Positions 8,460 through 17,068 of a stretch of DNA of 64,000 nucleotides are shown piece after piece. This DNA is from Nocardioides insulae DSM 17944 (GTDB taxonomy: Bacteria > Actinomycetota > Actinomycetes > Propionibacteriales > Nocardioidaceae). The stretch spans positions 248,001-312,000 of the forward strand of contig NZ_AUGU01000013.1 of assembly GCF_000422825.1 (NCBI RefSeq). Reading direction: 5' to 3'. Under the pieces are notes generated by a model. The model had not been told where the DNA came from, did not search any database, and saw nothing but the letters and a program-made list of their open reading frames with translations. Each line of letters begins with the position of its first letter. Within the stretch, counting starts at the first letter, position 1. The position numbers and the translations under genes are program-made.

Positions 8460-9706
8460 GCACGGCACACCGGGTCGAGACCGCCGTCGAGTCGCTCGTC
8501 GATCCACCCCCCGAGACGGGCGCCGGCTTCCCGGGGCTCGACAGCCTGCGTGCCGTCGGGGCGATCGCGGTGCTGACCACCCACGTCGCATTCTGGGCGG
8601 GCAGCTACACGACCCACGGCTGGTTCGGCGTCCTGCTCGGAAGGCTGGACGTCGGCGTCGCGATCTTCTTCGTGCTCTCCGGGTTCCTGCTGGGTCGTCC
8701 CTGGCTGACCCGGGCCGCGGCCGGCCGGCCCTCACCCTCGGCACGCCCCTACTACTGGAAACGTCTGCTCCGGATCGCACCGCTCTACCTGCTCACCGTG
8801 GTCCTCGCCCTCGGCCTGATCCACGCCAACGACGGGCTCGGCCCCAGCGACTGGGTCATCACCCTGCTGATGCTCAACACCTTCGTGGACCCCGCGCTGC
8901 CCGCCGGCCTCTCCCACATGTGGAGCCTGGCGGTGGAGGTGAGCTTCTATCTCGTCCTGCCGGTGCTGATGCTCGCCCTGACCGGCCGGCGACGGCTGCG
9001 CACCACCCGGGTGCTGGTCGGGCTCGGCCTGCTCGCCGCGACCTCGGTGACCTGGATCCTGTGGGTCGCTCCCGAACTGCGGGAGACCAGTTCGGTCATG
9101 TCGGGGCAGTGGCTGCCGGCGTACCTCACCTGGTTCGCGGCGGGTCTGCTGATCGCCCTGGTGCAGGTGCGCGTCACGCAGGGGCGCCCCGCGCGCTGGA
9201 TGACAGCTCTGGTCACGCTCGGCGGCTTCCCCGGCGCCTGCTGGGCGGCCGTGGCCGGTCTCCTCCTGGTGTGTTCGACACCGATCGCGGGCCCGACGTT
9301 CCTCGGCACCAGCACCGGAGCCTCCGACCTGACCAAGCATCTGCTGTACGCCGCGATCGGGTTCCTCCTCGTGCTCGCCACCGTCTTCGCCCCGGCGCGG
9401 GGCCGCTACCTGCGGGCCTTCGCGCATCCGTTGGCCAGGCGGCTCGGCTGGATCTCCTACGGCATCTTCTGCCTGCACCTGCCCCTGCTGCACTTCGTCA
9501 TCTGGGCGACCGGCTGGCCGCTCTTCTCCGGCCGGGCGATGGCGATCTGGCTCCTGACCGTGGCCGTCTCGGTGGTCGCTGCCGAGCTCGCCTACCGGTT
9601 CGTGGAGCGTCCGGCACTGGCCTGGAAGAACCGTCCGCCGCGCTTCCTGCGGGCCCGGGAGGATGAGAAGGCCAGCGCACCGGTGAGCGGCACCAGCATC
9701 AGGTAG
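8456..9706 (+). CDS. Acyltransferase family 3 (OafA/YrhL-like)
   Basis: Membrane O-acyltransferase of 416 residues, expected to add acyl groups to envelope sugars. The family signature is clear: FPGLDSLRAVGAIAVLTTHV at ~26-45 with the conserved Arg and the catalytic His, followed by DVGVAIFFVLSGFLLGRPWL. About ten helices follow. SLAVEVSFYLVLP near 160-172 matches the conserved W/SLxxExxFY block. The start is GTG 8456 in a GTGA overlap with the upstream GT-C-like gene. The last 115 nt overlap, convergently, the 3' end of the aftD-like gene. M. tuberculosis Rv0228 is the acyltransferase in the comparable neighbourhood. Confidence 0.92.
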   Translation: MSTAHRVETAVESLVDPPPETGAGFPGLDSLRAVGAIAVLTTHVAFWAGSYTTHGWFGVLLGRLDVGVAIFFVLSGFLLGRPWLTRAAAGRPSPSARPYYWKRLLRIAPLYLLTVVLALGLIHANDGLGPSDWVITLLMLNTFVDPALPAGLSHMWSLAVEVSFYLVLPVLMLALTGRRRLRTTRVLVGLGLLAATSVTWILWVAPELRETSSVMSGQWLPAYLTWFAAGLLIALVQVRVTQGRPARWMTALVTLGGFPGACWAAVAGLLLVCSTPIAGPTFLGTSTGASDLTKHLLYAAIGFLLVLATVFAPARGRYLRAFAHPLARRLGWISYGIFCLHLPLLHFVIWATGWPLFSGRAMAIWLLTVAVSVVAAELAYRFVERPALAWKNRPPRFLRAREDEKASAPVSGTSIR

Positions 9707-12700
9707 GCGACCCACGCCCACTCCCCCGCCCATGCCTCCCAGGCACCCCACGGCGCCAGGGCGTAGGCCGTCCCAGCGATCAGGCAGGGCAACGCCCACA
9801 GCCAGGCCACCCCTTCCGACACCGGCCGGCCGCGCCACGCCAGCCAGCTGCCCAGGGCGACTGCGGGCACCGCGACCAGGACGCCGCCCCAGCCGGCCAC
9901 CAGCCCGGCACCGAGCAGCGTGATCGCGCCGATCGGCACCGGTCCGAGCCGACGGGTGCGGAGCGGTGGTGGTGGCGTCGCGCCACCGCGACGCCACCAC
10001 AGCACCACCAGTCCGGCCAGCCCCAGCGCGGTCGCGAGGCCGGCGAACAGTCCCAGCCGGTAGATCCGATCGGGGGTGAATCGGGCGGTCACCGGCGCGT
10101 CACCGCTGATCAGCCAACCCTGCTGCCAGCCGTCGACGGTCACCGGCTCGAGCCGCCGCCCGTCCTGGGTGGCCTCCCAACCCGGGTTGTGGTTGTGCCG
10201 GACCACGATCAGCTCGGGCGACCCGCCGTCCGCTGGTCGGGGAGGATCGAACCGGCGGGTCATCCCGCCCTCGGTAGCGCTGGCCGCGGCCACCGTGCCG
10301 CCGCTCGTACGGCCATCGACCCCGGTCAGGGTCAGGGTGTCGACCACGGCGAAGCGTGATCCCCGGACGTCGAGGGTGTTCTCCCCCGCCCTGGTAGGGA
10401 CGGTCGCCACGTCGTGGCCCGCCCGGTCACACAGCGCGGCAGGCACGGCCCCACCGGCCGCGAGGGACGCCGGCGAGGCCACGATCCGGGAGCGGAAGAT
10501 CGTGCCGTTGACCACCAGTCGAGGGCCGCTGCCGCACGCGAACCGGCGCGGAGCCCGGGACGGCGGGTGTGGCAGCAGTTCCGCCGGGGCCAGCGTGAGC
10601 TCGCTGATCCCGACACCGAGCGGGATCCCCTTGCTGTCGAAGTCGATCGCGGCAGCGGGGCGGGTGCGCTCGACGCGGAGTTGGAGCTGGTCGGTCCGGA
10701 TCGCGGGGAACCCCGCGCTCCCGTCGGCGTGCAGCCGGATCGTTCGTTCGCCGCCGGGCCAACTCAGGGTCAGCACCGCCGGAGCCCGCGCCGCGACCTC
10801 CGGGGCGAGCCGGACCTGCACCCGGCTGATCGTGCGCGGCCGCAGCCAGCGCAGCCGGAGCTCGGGCCGCAGGTCGTCGGGGTCGGCCTGCCACGCGGTC
10901 CGCGGGTCGCCGTCGATCGCCGCGAGCGCCGAGGCCCGAGGATCCCGCACCGCCTGTGAGGAACTGTTGGCCGCCAGGGTCTGGCGACGCTGGGCCAGCC
11001 GCTCCATCGCCGCGCCCGAGCGGGGCCTGACCAGGAGCCGCGGAGCCCAGTCGGCCCGATCGGGCAGCGTCACCACCCGGCCGATTCCCGCGCTCTCCTC
11101 GCCCTGCCGGTCGCGGCCCGGCACACAGCGCACCTGGCCGTCGACGGTGAGGCAGCCGGTGCGGCCCTCCGGCCCGGCCCGCAGCACGACCGCATCGGGC
11201 ACGTCCCAACCCTCCGGCAGCACGGGGGTGACCAGCCGGCGGGTCACGCTGACGCCGGGGATCCGCACCTGGGCCAGGCTCAGCACCCGTCCCTCCGCCC
11301 CGGACGCGTCCTCCACTCGCAGCCAACTCGTCTCTCCCGCCGGCAGGCTGACCAGCTCCTCCTCGCCGGGGCCGAGGAGCACCTCGTCCGAGACGCCCGC
11401 CTCGGTCCGCACCCGGACCAGCTGTCCCTCCAGGGCTGCCGATCCGCCGACCAGCCGCACCCGGCGTACCTCGCTCGGCCCGGTGAGGTCGAGCTGCCAC
11501 CAGGCCTGCCCCGACCGGCCGGTCTGGGAGACCCAGGAGGTGGTCCGCCGGCCGTCGATCACGGCATAGGGAAGTTCGGCGACGCGGGCACCCCCGGCGG
11601 CGTCCGCGTCGGAGGTCGACGAGGACGCCGACACGGCCGCCGCGCCGTCCAGTCGGGTCGTGGTGGACCAGCGGTCCGCGGCGATGCGGTAGTCGCGCGC
11701 CCGGTTGGTGGTACGCCGGACGTCGCCCTCGGTGAGCACCGCCGAGGCCCCGTCGTGGATCCGCCCGAACGAACGCTCCCGAGCACGCAGTCCGTCGGTG
11801 AGCACCAGCCGCCCCGCCGGGGCGTCGCCGGCGGGCAGGTCGGAGGCGAGCACGCTCGGGGCGTCGTCCAGCTCCCCGTGGTCGAGCAGGTCGAGCAGGT
11901 CCTCGGGTCCGCCGACGACCGTCGTCGCGTCCTCGGCCACGACCGCCGGCGCCGCGGCGCCGGACACGGCGTAGACCTCGACCGCCGGGTAGCGGTCCTG
12001 CCAGCCGCCGTTGACCACGACCCGTCCCTGGTCGGTCTCGAGCACGGGATCGCCGCCGACCTCGGGCCCGAAGGATGCCACCCGCCGCAGTCCGGGCGAG
12101 TCCGCCAGCGTCTGGTGGATGACCACCGGGTCCGGCACGTCGCCGTCCCGAGCGAGGTCGTTGCGCACCACCAGGTGCGTGACGCCCGCTCGCCGCAGCA
12201 GGGCGGCGAACCCGATCGATCCCTCCCCCTGGGCGAATCGCTCCTCGACCGCGTCGAGCATCCGGATCGTGCCCTCGGGGGTCAGCGGGATGACGTTGCG
12301 CACCGCCCACGCCGACCCGGCGAGGGGCTGCATCGGCTCGTCCTCCGGGGCGCCCCACTGATAGGACCCGAACGGGGATCCGGGCGCCAGCAGCGTCGTA
12401 CCGTCGGCGGCGTTGTCCTCCAGCCAGGAGGCGGTCTCACGCCAGTAGCCGGGCACGTCCGGGAAGGCCCCCGAGGGAGTGATCCGGCCCGCCACCGCGG
12501 GGACGAGGGTCCCGGCCAGCACGAGCAGCGATACCCCCACCAGCAGCACCGTGTTGGCGGTGACGAGGGTACGACGGGTGCGGGCCTCGGCGCCGTCCTC
12601 CCCGCTGGTCGCACGCAGGGTGCTGCGGCGTCGGCGCAGCAGCCGGTCGATCACGACGGCGAACCCGATCACCAGCGGCAGCCGGAGGATCGGGTCGAAC

Positions 12701-13788
12701 TTGTGCACGTTCCGGAGCGGGGCGAGTACGCCGTCCAGAGCACCACGCGTCTCCACGGCGAACCAGCCCTGGGTGGCACCGACGTGCCCCGCGCCGACCA
12801 TCAGCACCCCCACCAGCACACTCAGCGCCAGGAACCGGCGGTGCGGGGACCACGGCGCGAGCAGGCCGACGAAGCCGACCAGCAGCACCACGGCGCCGTC
12901 GAGGATCAGGTAGGGCGTCGTGATCAGGTCGTGCCCCGCCCGGGCGGCGGTGTCGATGTAGGGCACCCAGTCCGACGTGCCGCGCAACACGTCGAACGGG
13001 GTCGTGGGCAGGGTGGTGACCGTGCTGCTCTCGATGTAGTCCAAGAAGGCCGGACTGTAGGCGCCCAGCAGGAGCAGCGGCACCAGCCACCACAGGGTGC
13101 CGAGCAGGGTGAGCAGCGGCCACCAGAGCATCATGCCGCGGCGGCGCGGCCCCGGCGTACGGGTGAGGAGCCAGAGCGCGGCCATCGGGATCACCGCGAA
13201 GGTGGCGGCCGCGTTCACCCCGCCCACCATGGTGATCGCGAGCGCGGAGAGTGCGGCCGCGCGGCGGGGCGAGCCCCTGACCGACCCCAGGATCAGCGGC
13301 AGCAGCACCCAGGGGGCGAGGGCGCTGGGCCAGGCCTCGATCGAGAGGGGGCCCAGCACGGTGAGCATCCGCGGGGACATCGCGTAGGCCACCCCGCCCG
13401 CCAGGCAGGCGAGGTCGGAGCGTACGCCGAGCGCCCGGGCCACCAGCGCTGCACCGGTGAACGCGACCACCATCACGAGTGCGACCCACAGCCGCTGCAC
13501 CACCCAGCCGGGCAGGCCCAGGGCGTCCCCGAGCACGAAGAAGGGCCCCATCGGCCACAGGTAGCCGTAGGCCTGGTTCTGGAGTTGGCCGAAGGTGCTC
13601 TGCCCGTCCCACAGGTGCAGCGCCCGGGCGAGGAAGTCGGCCGGCGCCTCGACCAGGTCGAACTTCGTGTCCGAGACGATCAGGCCGGGGGACTGGATGA
13701 AGGCCAACCCCACCAGCAGGAGGGCCACCGCTCCGATGCGGACCCGGAAAGCGCTCAGTGCTTGCGCAGCACGAGCAGGAGGTTCCAC
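9592..13788 (-). CDS. aftD: AftD-type alpha-(1->3)-arabinofuranosyltransferase
   Basis: A very large (1398-residue) membrane enzyme that transfers arabinofuranose from decaprenyl-phospho-arabinose to arabinan outside the membrane. Length matches M. tuberculosis AftD (about 1400). The N-terminal ~550 residues form a GT-C core with multiple helices; SDTKFDL in the first loop (~30) fits the catalytic acidic position. The exported part holds discoidin-like carbohydrate-binding regions, for example AVIDGRRTTSW and AAIDGDPRTAW. Three to four helices close the protein. GTG 13788 is chosen because GGAGG lies 7 nt upstream. It overlaps the upstream methyltransferase gene by 34 nt, and its 3' end overlaps the acyltransferase gene by 115 nt. 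Confidence 0.88.
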   Translation of the reverse strand: MEPPARAAQALSAFRVRIGAVALLLVGLAFIQSPGLIVSDTKFDLVEAPADFLARALHLWDGQSTFGQLQNQAYGYLWPMGPFFVLGDALGLPGWVVQRLWVALVMVVAFTGAALVARALGVRSDLACLAGGVAYAMSPRMLTVLGPLSIEAWPSALAPWVLLPLILGSVRGSPRRAAALSALAITMVGGVNAAATFAVIPMAALWLLTRTPGPRRRGMMLWWPLLTLLGTLWWLVPLLLLGAYSPAFLDYIESSTVTTLPTTPFDVLRGTSDWVPYIDTAARAGHDLITTPYLILDGAVVLLVGFVGLLAPWSPHRRFLALSVLVGVLMVGAGHVGATQGWFAVETRGALDGVLAPLRNVHKFDPILRLPLVIGFAVVIDRLLRRRRSTLRATSGEDGAEARTRRTLVTANTVLLVGVSLLVLAGTLVPAVAGRITPSGAFPDVPGYWRETASWLEDNAADGTTLLAPGSPFGSYQWGAPEDEPMQPLAGSAWAVRNVIPLTPEGTIRMLDAVEERFAQGEGSIGFAALLRRAGVTHLVVRNDLARDGDVPDPVVIHQTLADSPGLRRVASFGPEVGGDPVLETDQGRVVVNGGWQDRYPAVEVYAVSGAAAPAVVAEDATTVVGGPEDLLDLLDHGELDDAPSVLASDLPAGDAPAGRLVLTDGLRARERSFGRIHDGASAVLTEGDVRRTTNRARDYRIAADRWSTTTRLDGAAAVSASSSTSDADAAGGARVAELPYAVIDGRRTTSWVSQTGRSGQAWWQLDLTGPSEVRRVRLVGGSAALEGQLVRVRTEAGVSDEVLLGPGEEELVSLPAGETSWLRVEDASGAEGRVLSLAQVRIPGVSVTRRLVTPVLPEGWDVPDAVVLRAGPEGRTGCLTVDGQVRCVPGRDRQGEESAGIGRVVTLPDRADWAPRLLVRPRSGAAMERLAQRRQTLAANSSSQAVRDPRASALAAIDGDPRTAWQADPDDLRPELRLRWLRPRTISRVQVRLAPEVAARAPAVLTLSWPGGERTIRLHADGSAGFPAIRTDQLQLRVERTRPAAAIDFDSKGIPLGVGISELTLAPAELLPHPPSRAPRRFACGSGPRLVVNGTIFRSRIVASPASLAAGGAVPAALCDRAGHDVATVPTRAGENTLDVRGSRFAVVDTLTLTGVDGRTSGGTVAAASATEGGMTRRFDPPRPADGGSPELIVVRHNHNPGWEATQDGRRLEPVTVDGWQQGWLISGDAPVTARFTPDRIYRLGLFAGLATALGLAGLVVLWWRRGGATPPPPLRTRRLGPVPIGAITLLGAGLVAGWGGVLVAVPAVALGSWLAWRGRPVSEGVAWLWALPCLIAGTAYALAPWGAWEAWAGEWAWVAYLMLVPLTGALAFSSSRARRKRGGRFFQASAGRSTNR

Positions 13789-14525
13789 GAGAGCACCTCC
13801 CTCAGCACCGGGACCCGCATCAGCCAGGCCGCCCACCAGGGGTGGTAGCGGGGCACGGCTGCGAGGACCTCGGCGCGCTGCTGCCGGGCGGCCCAGCGCA
13901 GCATCTCGGTCGCGGTGGCGGCGTACATCGACTCGCCGAACCTGTTCTTCGGCTCGTGTCCGTGCCGTCGGCGGTAGCGGCGCCGCGCGTAGCCGCCGCC
14001 GAGGTAGTGCCACGGCGAGGTCTCATGACCACCCCACGGACCCCACCACAGCGTGAAGGACACGAAGACGATCCCGCCCGGGCGGGTGACCCGCAGCATC
14101 TCCTCGACCATCCGCACCCGGTCCGGCACGTGCTCGAGCACGTTCGAGGAGTAGCAGACATCCACCGCCCCGTCGCGGAACGGCAGCCGCATGCCGTCGC
14201 CGATCACGCTGCCGGACGCGATGCCGCCCTGACCGGAGAGTTCCCCGACGTCGGCGTCCAGGGCGAAATAGGTGGCCCCCGCCGCGGTGAAGGCGTCCCG
14301 GAAGAACCCCGGCCCTCCCCCGACGTCCAGCACCCGCGCGCCGTCGAGCCCTCGCCCGGAGCCGCCGGCGTAGTGCTCGAGCTGTCCCACCGAGTCGGCC
14401 GCCAGCGCGGTGTAGAACCGCCTCGGGTCGTCCTGCTCGTGCCGGAAGTCGGCGAAGAGCCGGACCGAGCGGCGCAGTGAGGGCCGCCATGACTGCGGGC
14501 CGGGGGCGGGTTGGTGAGGCGGCAC
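13755..14525 (-). CDS. Class I SAM-dependent methyltransferase
   Basis: Methyltransferase of 256 residues. Motif I is ARVLDVGGGPGFFRDAF (~64-80), strand-2 acid is YFALDADVGEL, motif II is GAVDVCYSSNVLEHVPD, and RVTRPGGIVFVSF closes the core. The C-terminal part contains an Arg-rich stretch (GYARRRYRRRHGHEPKNRFG) and a hydrophobic segment WAAWLMRVPVLREVL that could touch the membrane. It is co-transcribed with the aftD-like gene (34-nt overlap). A methyltransferase (Rv0224c) next to a GT4 gene (Rv0225) is also the M. tuberculosis arrangement. Methylation of an envelope glycan or lipid precursor is a reasonable inference. Confidence 0.88.
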   Translation of the reverse strand: MPPHQPAPGPQSWRPSLRRSVRLFADFRHEQDDPRRFYTALAADSVGQLEHYAGGSGRGLDGARVLDVGGGPGFFRDAFTAAGATYFALDADVGELSGQGGIASGSVIGDGMRLPFRDGAVDVCYSSNVLEHVPDRVRMVEEMLRVTRPGGIVFVSFTLWWGPWGGHETSPWHYLGGGYARRRYRRRHGHEPKNRFGESMYAATATEMLRWAARQQRAEVLAAVPRYHPWWAAWLMRVPVLREVLSWNLLLVLRKH

Positions 14526-14600
14526 GCGCAGACCTTAGCCGAGGCGAACCCACTGAATCAGTAGTGGCCTTCGTCACAGTTACCCACTAGTATCCGCGCA
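14526..14600. promoter_or_regulatory. Divergent promoter region, methyltransferase / GT4 genes
   Basis: TAGTAT (14588-14593) lies 7 nt before ATG 14601, a leaderless arrangement for the glycosyltransferase. CGTCACAGTTACCC at 14572-14585 overlaps the upstream edge and contains the GTCAC and GTTACC half-sites seen in the other regulatory regions of this cluster. Confidence 0.5.
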
Positions 14601-15761
14601 ATGGAAACCAGGGAAGGCGCCTCGCTCGAAGGACGCCACGTGGCGATCTTCAGCTGGCGCGACACCGGCAACCCGGAGGCCGGCGGCGCCGAGCACTACC
14701 TGAGCCGCGTCGCCGCCGGGCTGGTGGAGCGCGGCGCCCGGGTCACGGTCTTCACCGCGGGCTACGCCGGAGCACCCCGCGACGAACAGGTCGACGGGGT
14801 GCGCTTCGTCCGCCGCGGCAACAAGCTCTCGATCTACCTGATCGGCTGCCTGCTGCTCCTCACCGGCCGGCTCGGCCGGATCGACGCGGTGGTCGACGTC
14901 CAGAACGGACTGCCGTTCTTCACCCCGCTCGTCACCCGGCGTCCGGTGATCGTCCTGGTCCATCACGTTCACCGGGAGCAGTGGCCGGTCGTCTACCGCG
15001 GCCTGGTCGGCAGGGTGGGCTGGTGGGTCGAGTCGCGCCTCTCGCCGCGCCTGTACCGCCGCGCCCAGTACGTCACGGTCTCCCGGGCGACCCGCGACGA
15101 ACTCACCGACCTGGGCGTCGACCGCGCTCGGATCGCCGTCGTACACAACGGCGTGGAGCCGTGGCCCACCTCCACCGGCGAACTGCCCGCCAAGACCGAG
15201 CACCCGTCGATCTGCGTGGTCGGTCGGTTGGTCCCGCACAAGCGCGTCGAACTGGCCATCGAGGCCACCGTCGCCCTGCGCCGCCACCTGCCCGACGCCC
15301 GCCTGACCGTCGTCGGCAGCGGGTGGTGGCACGACGAACTCGCGGCGTACGTCGCGGGACTGGGCGCCGAGGACGCGGTCGAGTTCACCGGCTTCGTCGA
15401 CGAGGAGACCAAGCGCCGGATCTACGCCGAGTCCTGGGTGCTGGCGCTGCCCTCCCTCAAGGAGGGCTGGGGGTTGGTCGTCACCGAGGCCGGCGTCCTG
15501 GGGACTCCGACGGTCGCGTTCCGCTCGGCCGGCGGTACGACCGAGTCGGTCGACCACGACAACTCCGGGCTGCTGGTCGACTCGCGGGATGACTTCGTGG
15601 CCGCCCTCGGCACGCTCCTCACCGACGAGGTCCGTCGCAAGGAACTCTCCGAGGGCGCGCGCTGGCACGCGCGACGTCACTCCTGGGAGCAGTCGCAGCT
15701 CAACTTCGCGGCCGTCCTCGCCGCTGCTCTCCGCGGTGAGCGGGTCAGCGCGGAGGACTGA
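14601..15761 (+). CDS. GT4-family glycosyltransferase (GT-B fold)
   Basis: Cytoplasmic glycosyltransferase of 386 residues that uses a nucleotide-sugar donor. The N-terminal Rossmann domain opens with FSWRDTGNPEAGGAEHYLSR, where GGAEHY (28-33) is the acceptor-side glycine-rich loop. The C-terminal donor domain has CVVGRLVPHKRVELAIEA (~205-222) and the E-x7-E motif EGWGLVVTE (288-296). SEGARWHARRHSWEQS near the end is typical of the family. ATG 14601 lies 7 nt after TAGTAT. It is the likely counterpart of Rv0225 and is divergent from the methyltransferase. The sugar and acceptor are unknown. Confidence 0.93.
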   Translation: METREGASLEGRHVAIFSWRDTGNPEAGGAEHYLSRVAAGLVERGARVTVFTAGYAGAPRDEQVDGVRFVRRGNKLSIYLIGCLLLLTGRLGRIDAVVDVQNGLPFFTPLVTRRPVIVLVHHVHREQWPVVYRGLVGRVGWWVESRLSPRLYRRAQYVTVSRATRDELTDLGVDRARIAVVHNGVEPWPTSTGELPAKTEHPSICVVGRLVPHKRVELAIEATVALRRHLPDARLTVVGSGWWHDELAAYVAGLGAEDAVEFTGFVDEETKRRIYAESWVLALPSLKEGWGLVVTEAGVLGTPTVAFRSAGGTTESVDHDNSGLLVDSRDDFVAALGTLLTDEVRRKELSEGARWHARRHSWEQSQLNFAAVLAAALRGERVSAED

Positions 15762-15944
15762 TCCCCGAGGAAACGCTGATCAATACCGGCGTCGCGAGCG
15801 GCGCGAGGCGAGTGCTCCGGAACGCCGCGGGATCGAAGGCGGACCGAACACCTGTCGAGCGGGTGCGGCGCCACCGGCGGCCCGCATCGCGGCGCACAGC
15901 GCGCCGGATCGATCATCGGCTCCCCGGTTCTCAGGGGGCCGGGG

Positions 15945-16418
15945 TCACTCCTGCGGCGTCATGCCCTCCTTGTGATGGAACATCGTGGAGAAGCGGGCGC
16001 AGGCCAGCGAGCAGACGGCCAGAGCCACGGCGAAGAGCCCGAGCTCGTTCATCTCAGCGATGCTGAACAGGTTGACCGCCACCAGGGCGAACCAGAGCGC
16101 CAGGAGGTCGCCACCCACCCGCGGCGCCGCGAGCATGACGACGGCGAGGGCGATCTCGATGACTCCCATCCACATCACCGCCATGCCGGCGTCGCCCGGC
16201 ACGATGTCGTTGACCCAGCCGGCGACGTACATCTCCCAGTTGGTGCTGAACAGCCCGATCAGCTTGTCCAGCCCGGCGACGAGCGGCAGGGCGATGAAGG
16301 TGATCCACAGGGCCAGGTATGCCTGACGTGCGGCGCTGACACGGCTGATGGTGGCGAGGTCGTGCATCTCGTCCCTCATGTCGTGGACCAGGCCGTGCCA
16401 GGCGTGTGTTGCAGCCAT
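15945..16418 (-). CDS. DoxX-like four-helix membrane protein
   Basis: A 157-residue protein with a short amphipathic N-terminus (MAATHAWHGLVHDMRDEMHD) and four hydrophobic segments at about 31-50, 75-95, 98-118 and 122-142. The segment LPLVAGLDKLIGLFSTNWEM followed by a helix pair resembles DoxX/SURF4-like proteins, although the similarity is judged by eye. ATG 16418 was chosen because AGAGGA lies 9 nt upstream; an upstream extension would be proline- and arginine-rich and has no support. It converges on the GT4 gene. The function is unknown. Confidence 0.75.
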   Translation of the reverse strand: MAATHAWHGLVHDMRDEMHDLATISRVSAARQAYLALWITFIALPLVAGLDKLIGLFSTNWEMYVAGWVNDIVPGDAGMAVMWMGVIEIALAVVMLAAPRVGGDLLALWFALVAVNLFSIAEMNELGLFAVALAVCSLACARFSTMFHHKEGMTPQE

Positions 16419-16841
16419 GACAGTTGTCCTCTCACGATGACCTGAACCAACGGGCTCAGGGACCTGAGCCCTGCCTCCAATGTGCTCCCCCACCACGGGT
16501 TTCACAAGAGCACAACCAGACCGCTTCCAGGTGGGAGACGTGCTGGGGTCGGGAGTCGGGGCAGCGCCCAGAGGGTGCCGACGGAGGATCGGGTCGATCG
16601 AGGACCGCGGCCAGTCCCGGCTTCGCATCCGGGCGGTCGCTACCCGGCAAGGCCGGTATCGGTGACGTTGTTCGCTGCGCAGCCCTCGACGGGCGCGTCA
16701 CAGCATCCGAGTTGCGCGGAGTGTGCTCACTGGAGCATCAGCGGCCGGCACCCCGACGACCCATGGCTCAGGGCCCGAGGGCGCGACCGGACGTGGTCGG
16801 ACGTGGCCGTACAGGCCTCGGTGCAGGTCTCGGGGTTGGCC
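16419..16841. other. 423-bp stretch without a supported gene
   Basis: The region between the DoxX-like start and the DUF2613 stop contains open frames up to 81 codons on both strands. None has a ribosome site, domain or hydrophobic pattern that I trust. It should hold the promoter of the 16418 gene. No repeat, tRNA or recognisable structured RNA was seen. Confidence 0.5.
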
Positions 16842-16997
16842 TCAGCGCTGGCCGTACTCGATGGTGGTCTGCGAGACGTCGGCCGGACTCGAGCTCTGGT
16901 TGTCGACGCTGCTGTTCACCACACCCACGACCGTGGCGACGGCGAACGCGCCTCCGACAACGACACTGGCGATGGCGCCGATCATCAGGTTCAACAT
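16842..16997 (-). CDS. DUF2613-type small membrane/secreted protein
   Basis: A 51-codon gene, too short for most ORF filters. It starts at ATG 16997 with a textbook GGGAGGT 7 nt upstream and ends at TGA 16842. The product begins MLNLMIGAIASVVVGGAFA and has one hydrophobic helix (~3-26). A polar tail NSSVDNQSSSPADVSQTTI follows and the protein ends in EYGQR. This matches my recollection of the DUF2613 family of tiny actinobacterial exported proteins, one of which (Rv0236A) lies beside aftD in M. tuberculosis. A promoter-like TAGTGT lies upstream on the same strand. The function is unknown. Confidence 0.82.
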   Translation of the reverse strand: MLNLMIGAIASVVVGGAFAVATVVGVVNSSVDNQSSSPADVSQTTIEYGQR

Positions 16998-17024
16998 CTG
17001 TGTGACCTCCCTTGTCCGTCGCGG

Positions 17025-17030
17025 ACACTA
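17025..17030 (-). promoter_or_regulatory. -10 element of the DUF2613 gene
   Basis: TAGTGT on the minus strand (17030-17025), within GGTGATAGTGTCC, precedes the GGGAGGT ribosome site and ATG 16997 by a short leader of roughly 20 nt. Upstream, at 17058-17075 and overlapping the 3' end of the next gene, is GCGTCACGCAGTTACCCG, another member of the GTCAC/GTTACC set. Confidence 0.45.
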
Positions 17031-17068
17031 TCACCGAATCCGGTTCTGGTGTGGCCTGCGTCACGCAG

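Noticed and set aside
11755..13848. A 697-codon plus-strand frame inside the aftD-like gene
   Set aside because: The composition is typical of an antisense frame (Gln/Arg/Gly/His-rich), and the minus-strand protein matches AftD in length and motifs.
16456..16701. An 81-codon minus-strand frame in the 16419-16841 gap
   Set aside because: Pro/Ser/Arg-rich, no ribosome site, no recognisable domain, and it overlaps other equally unsupported frames.
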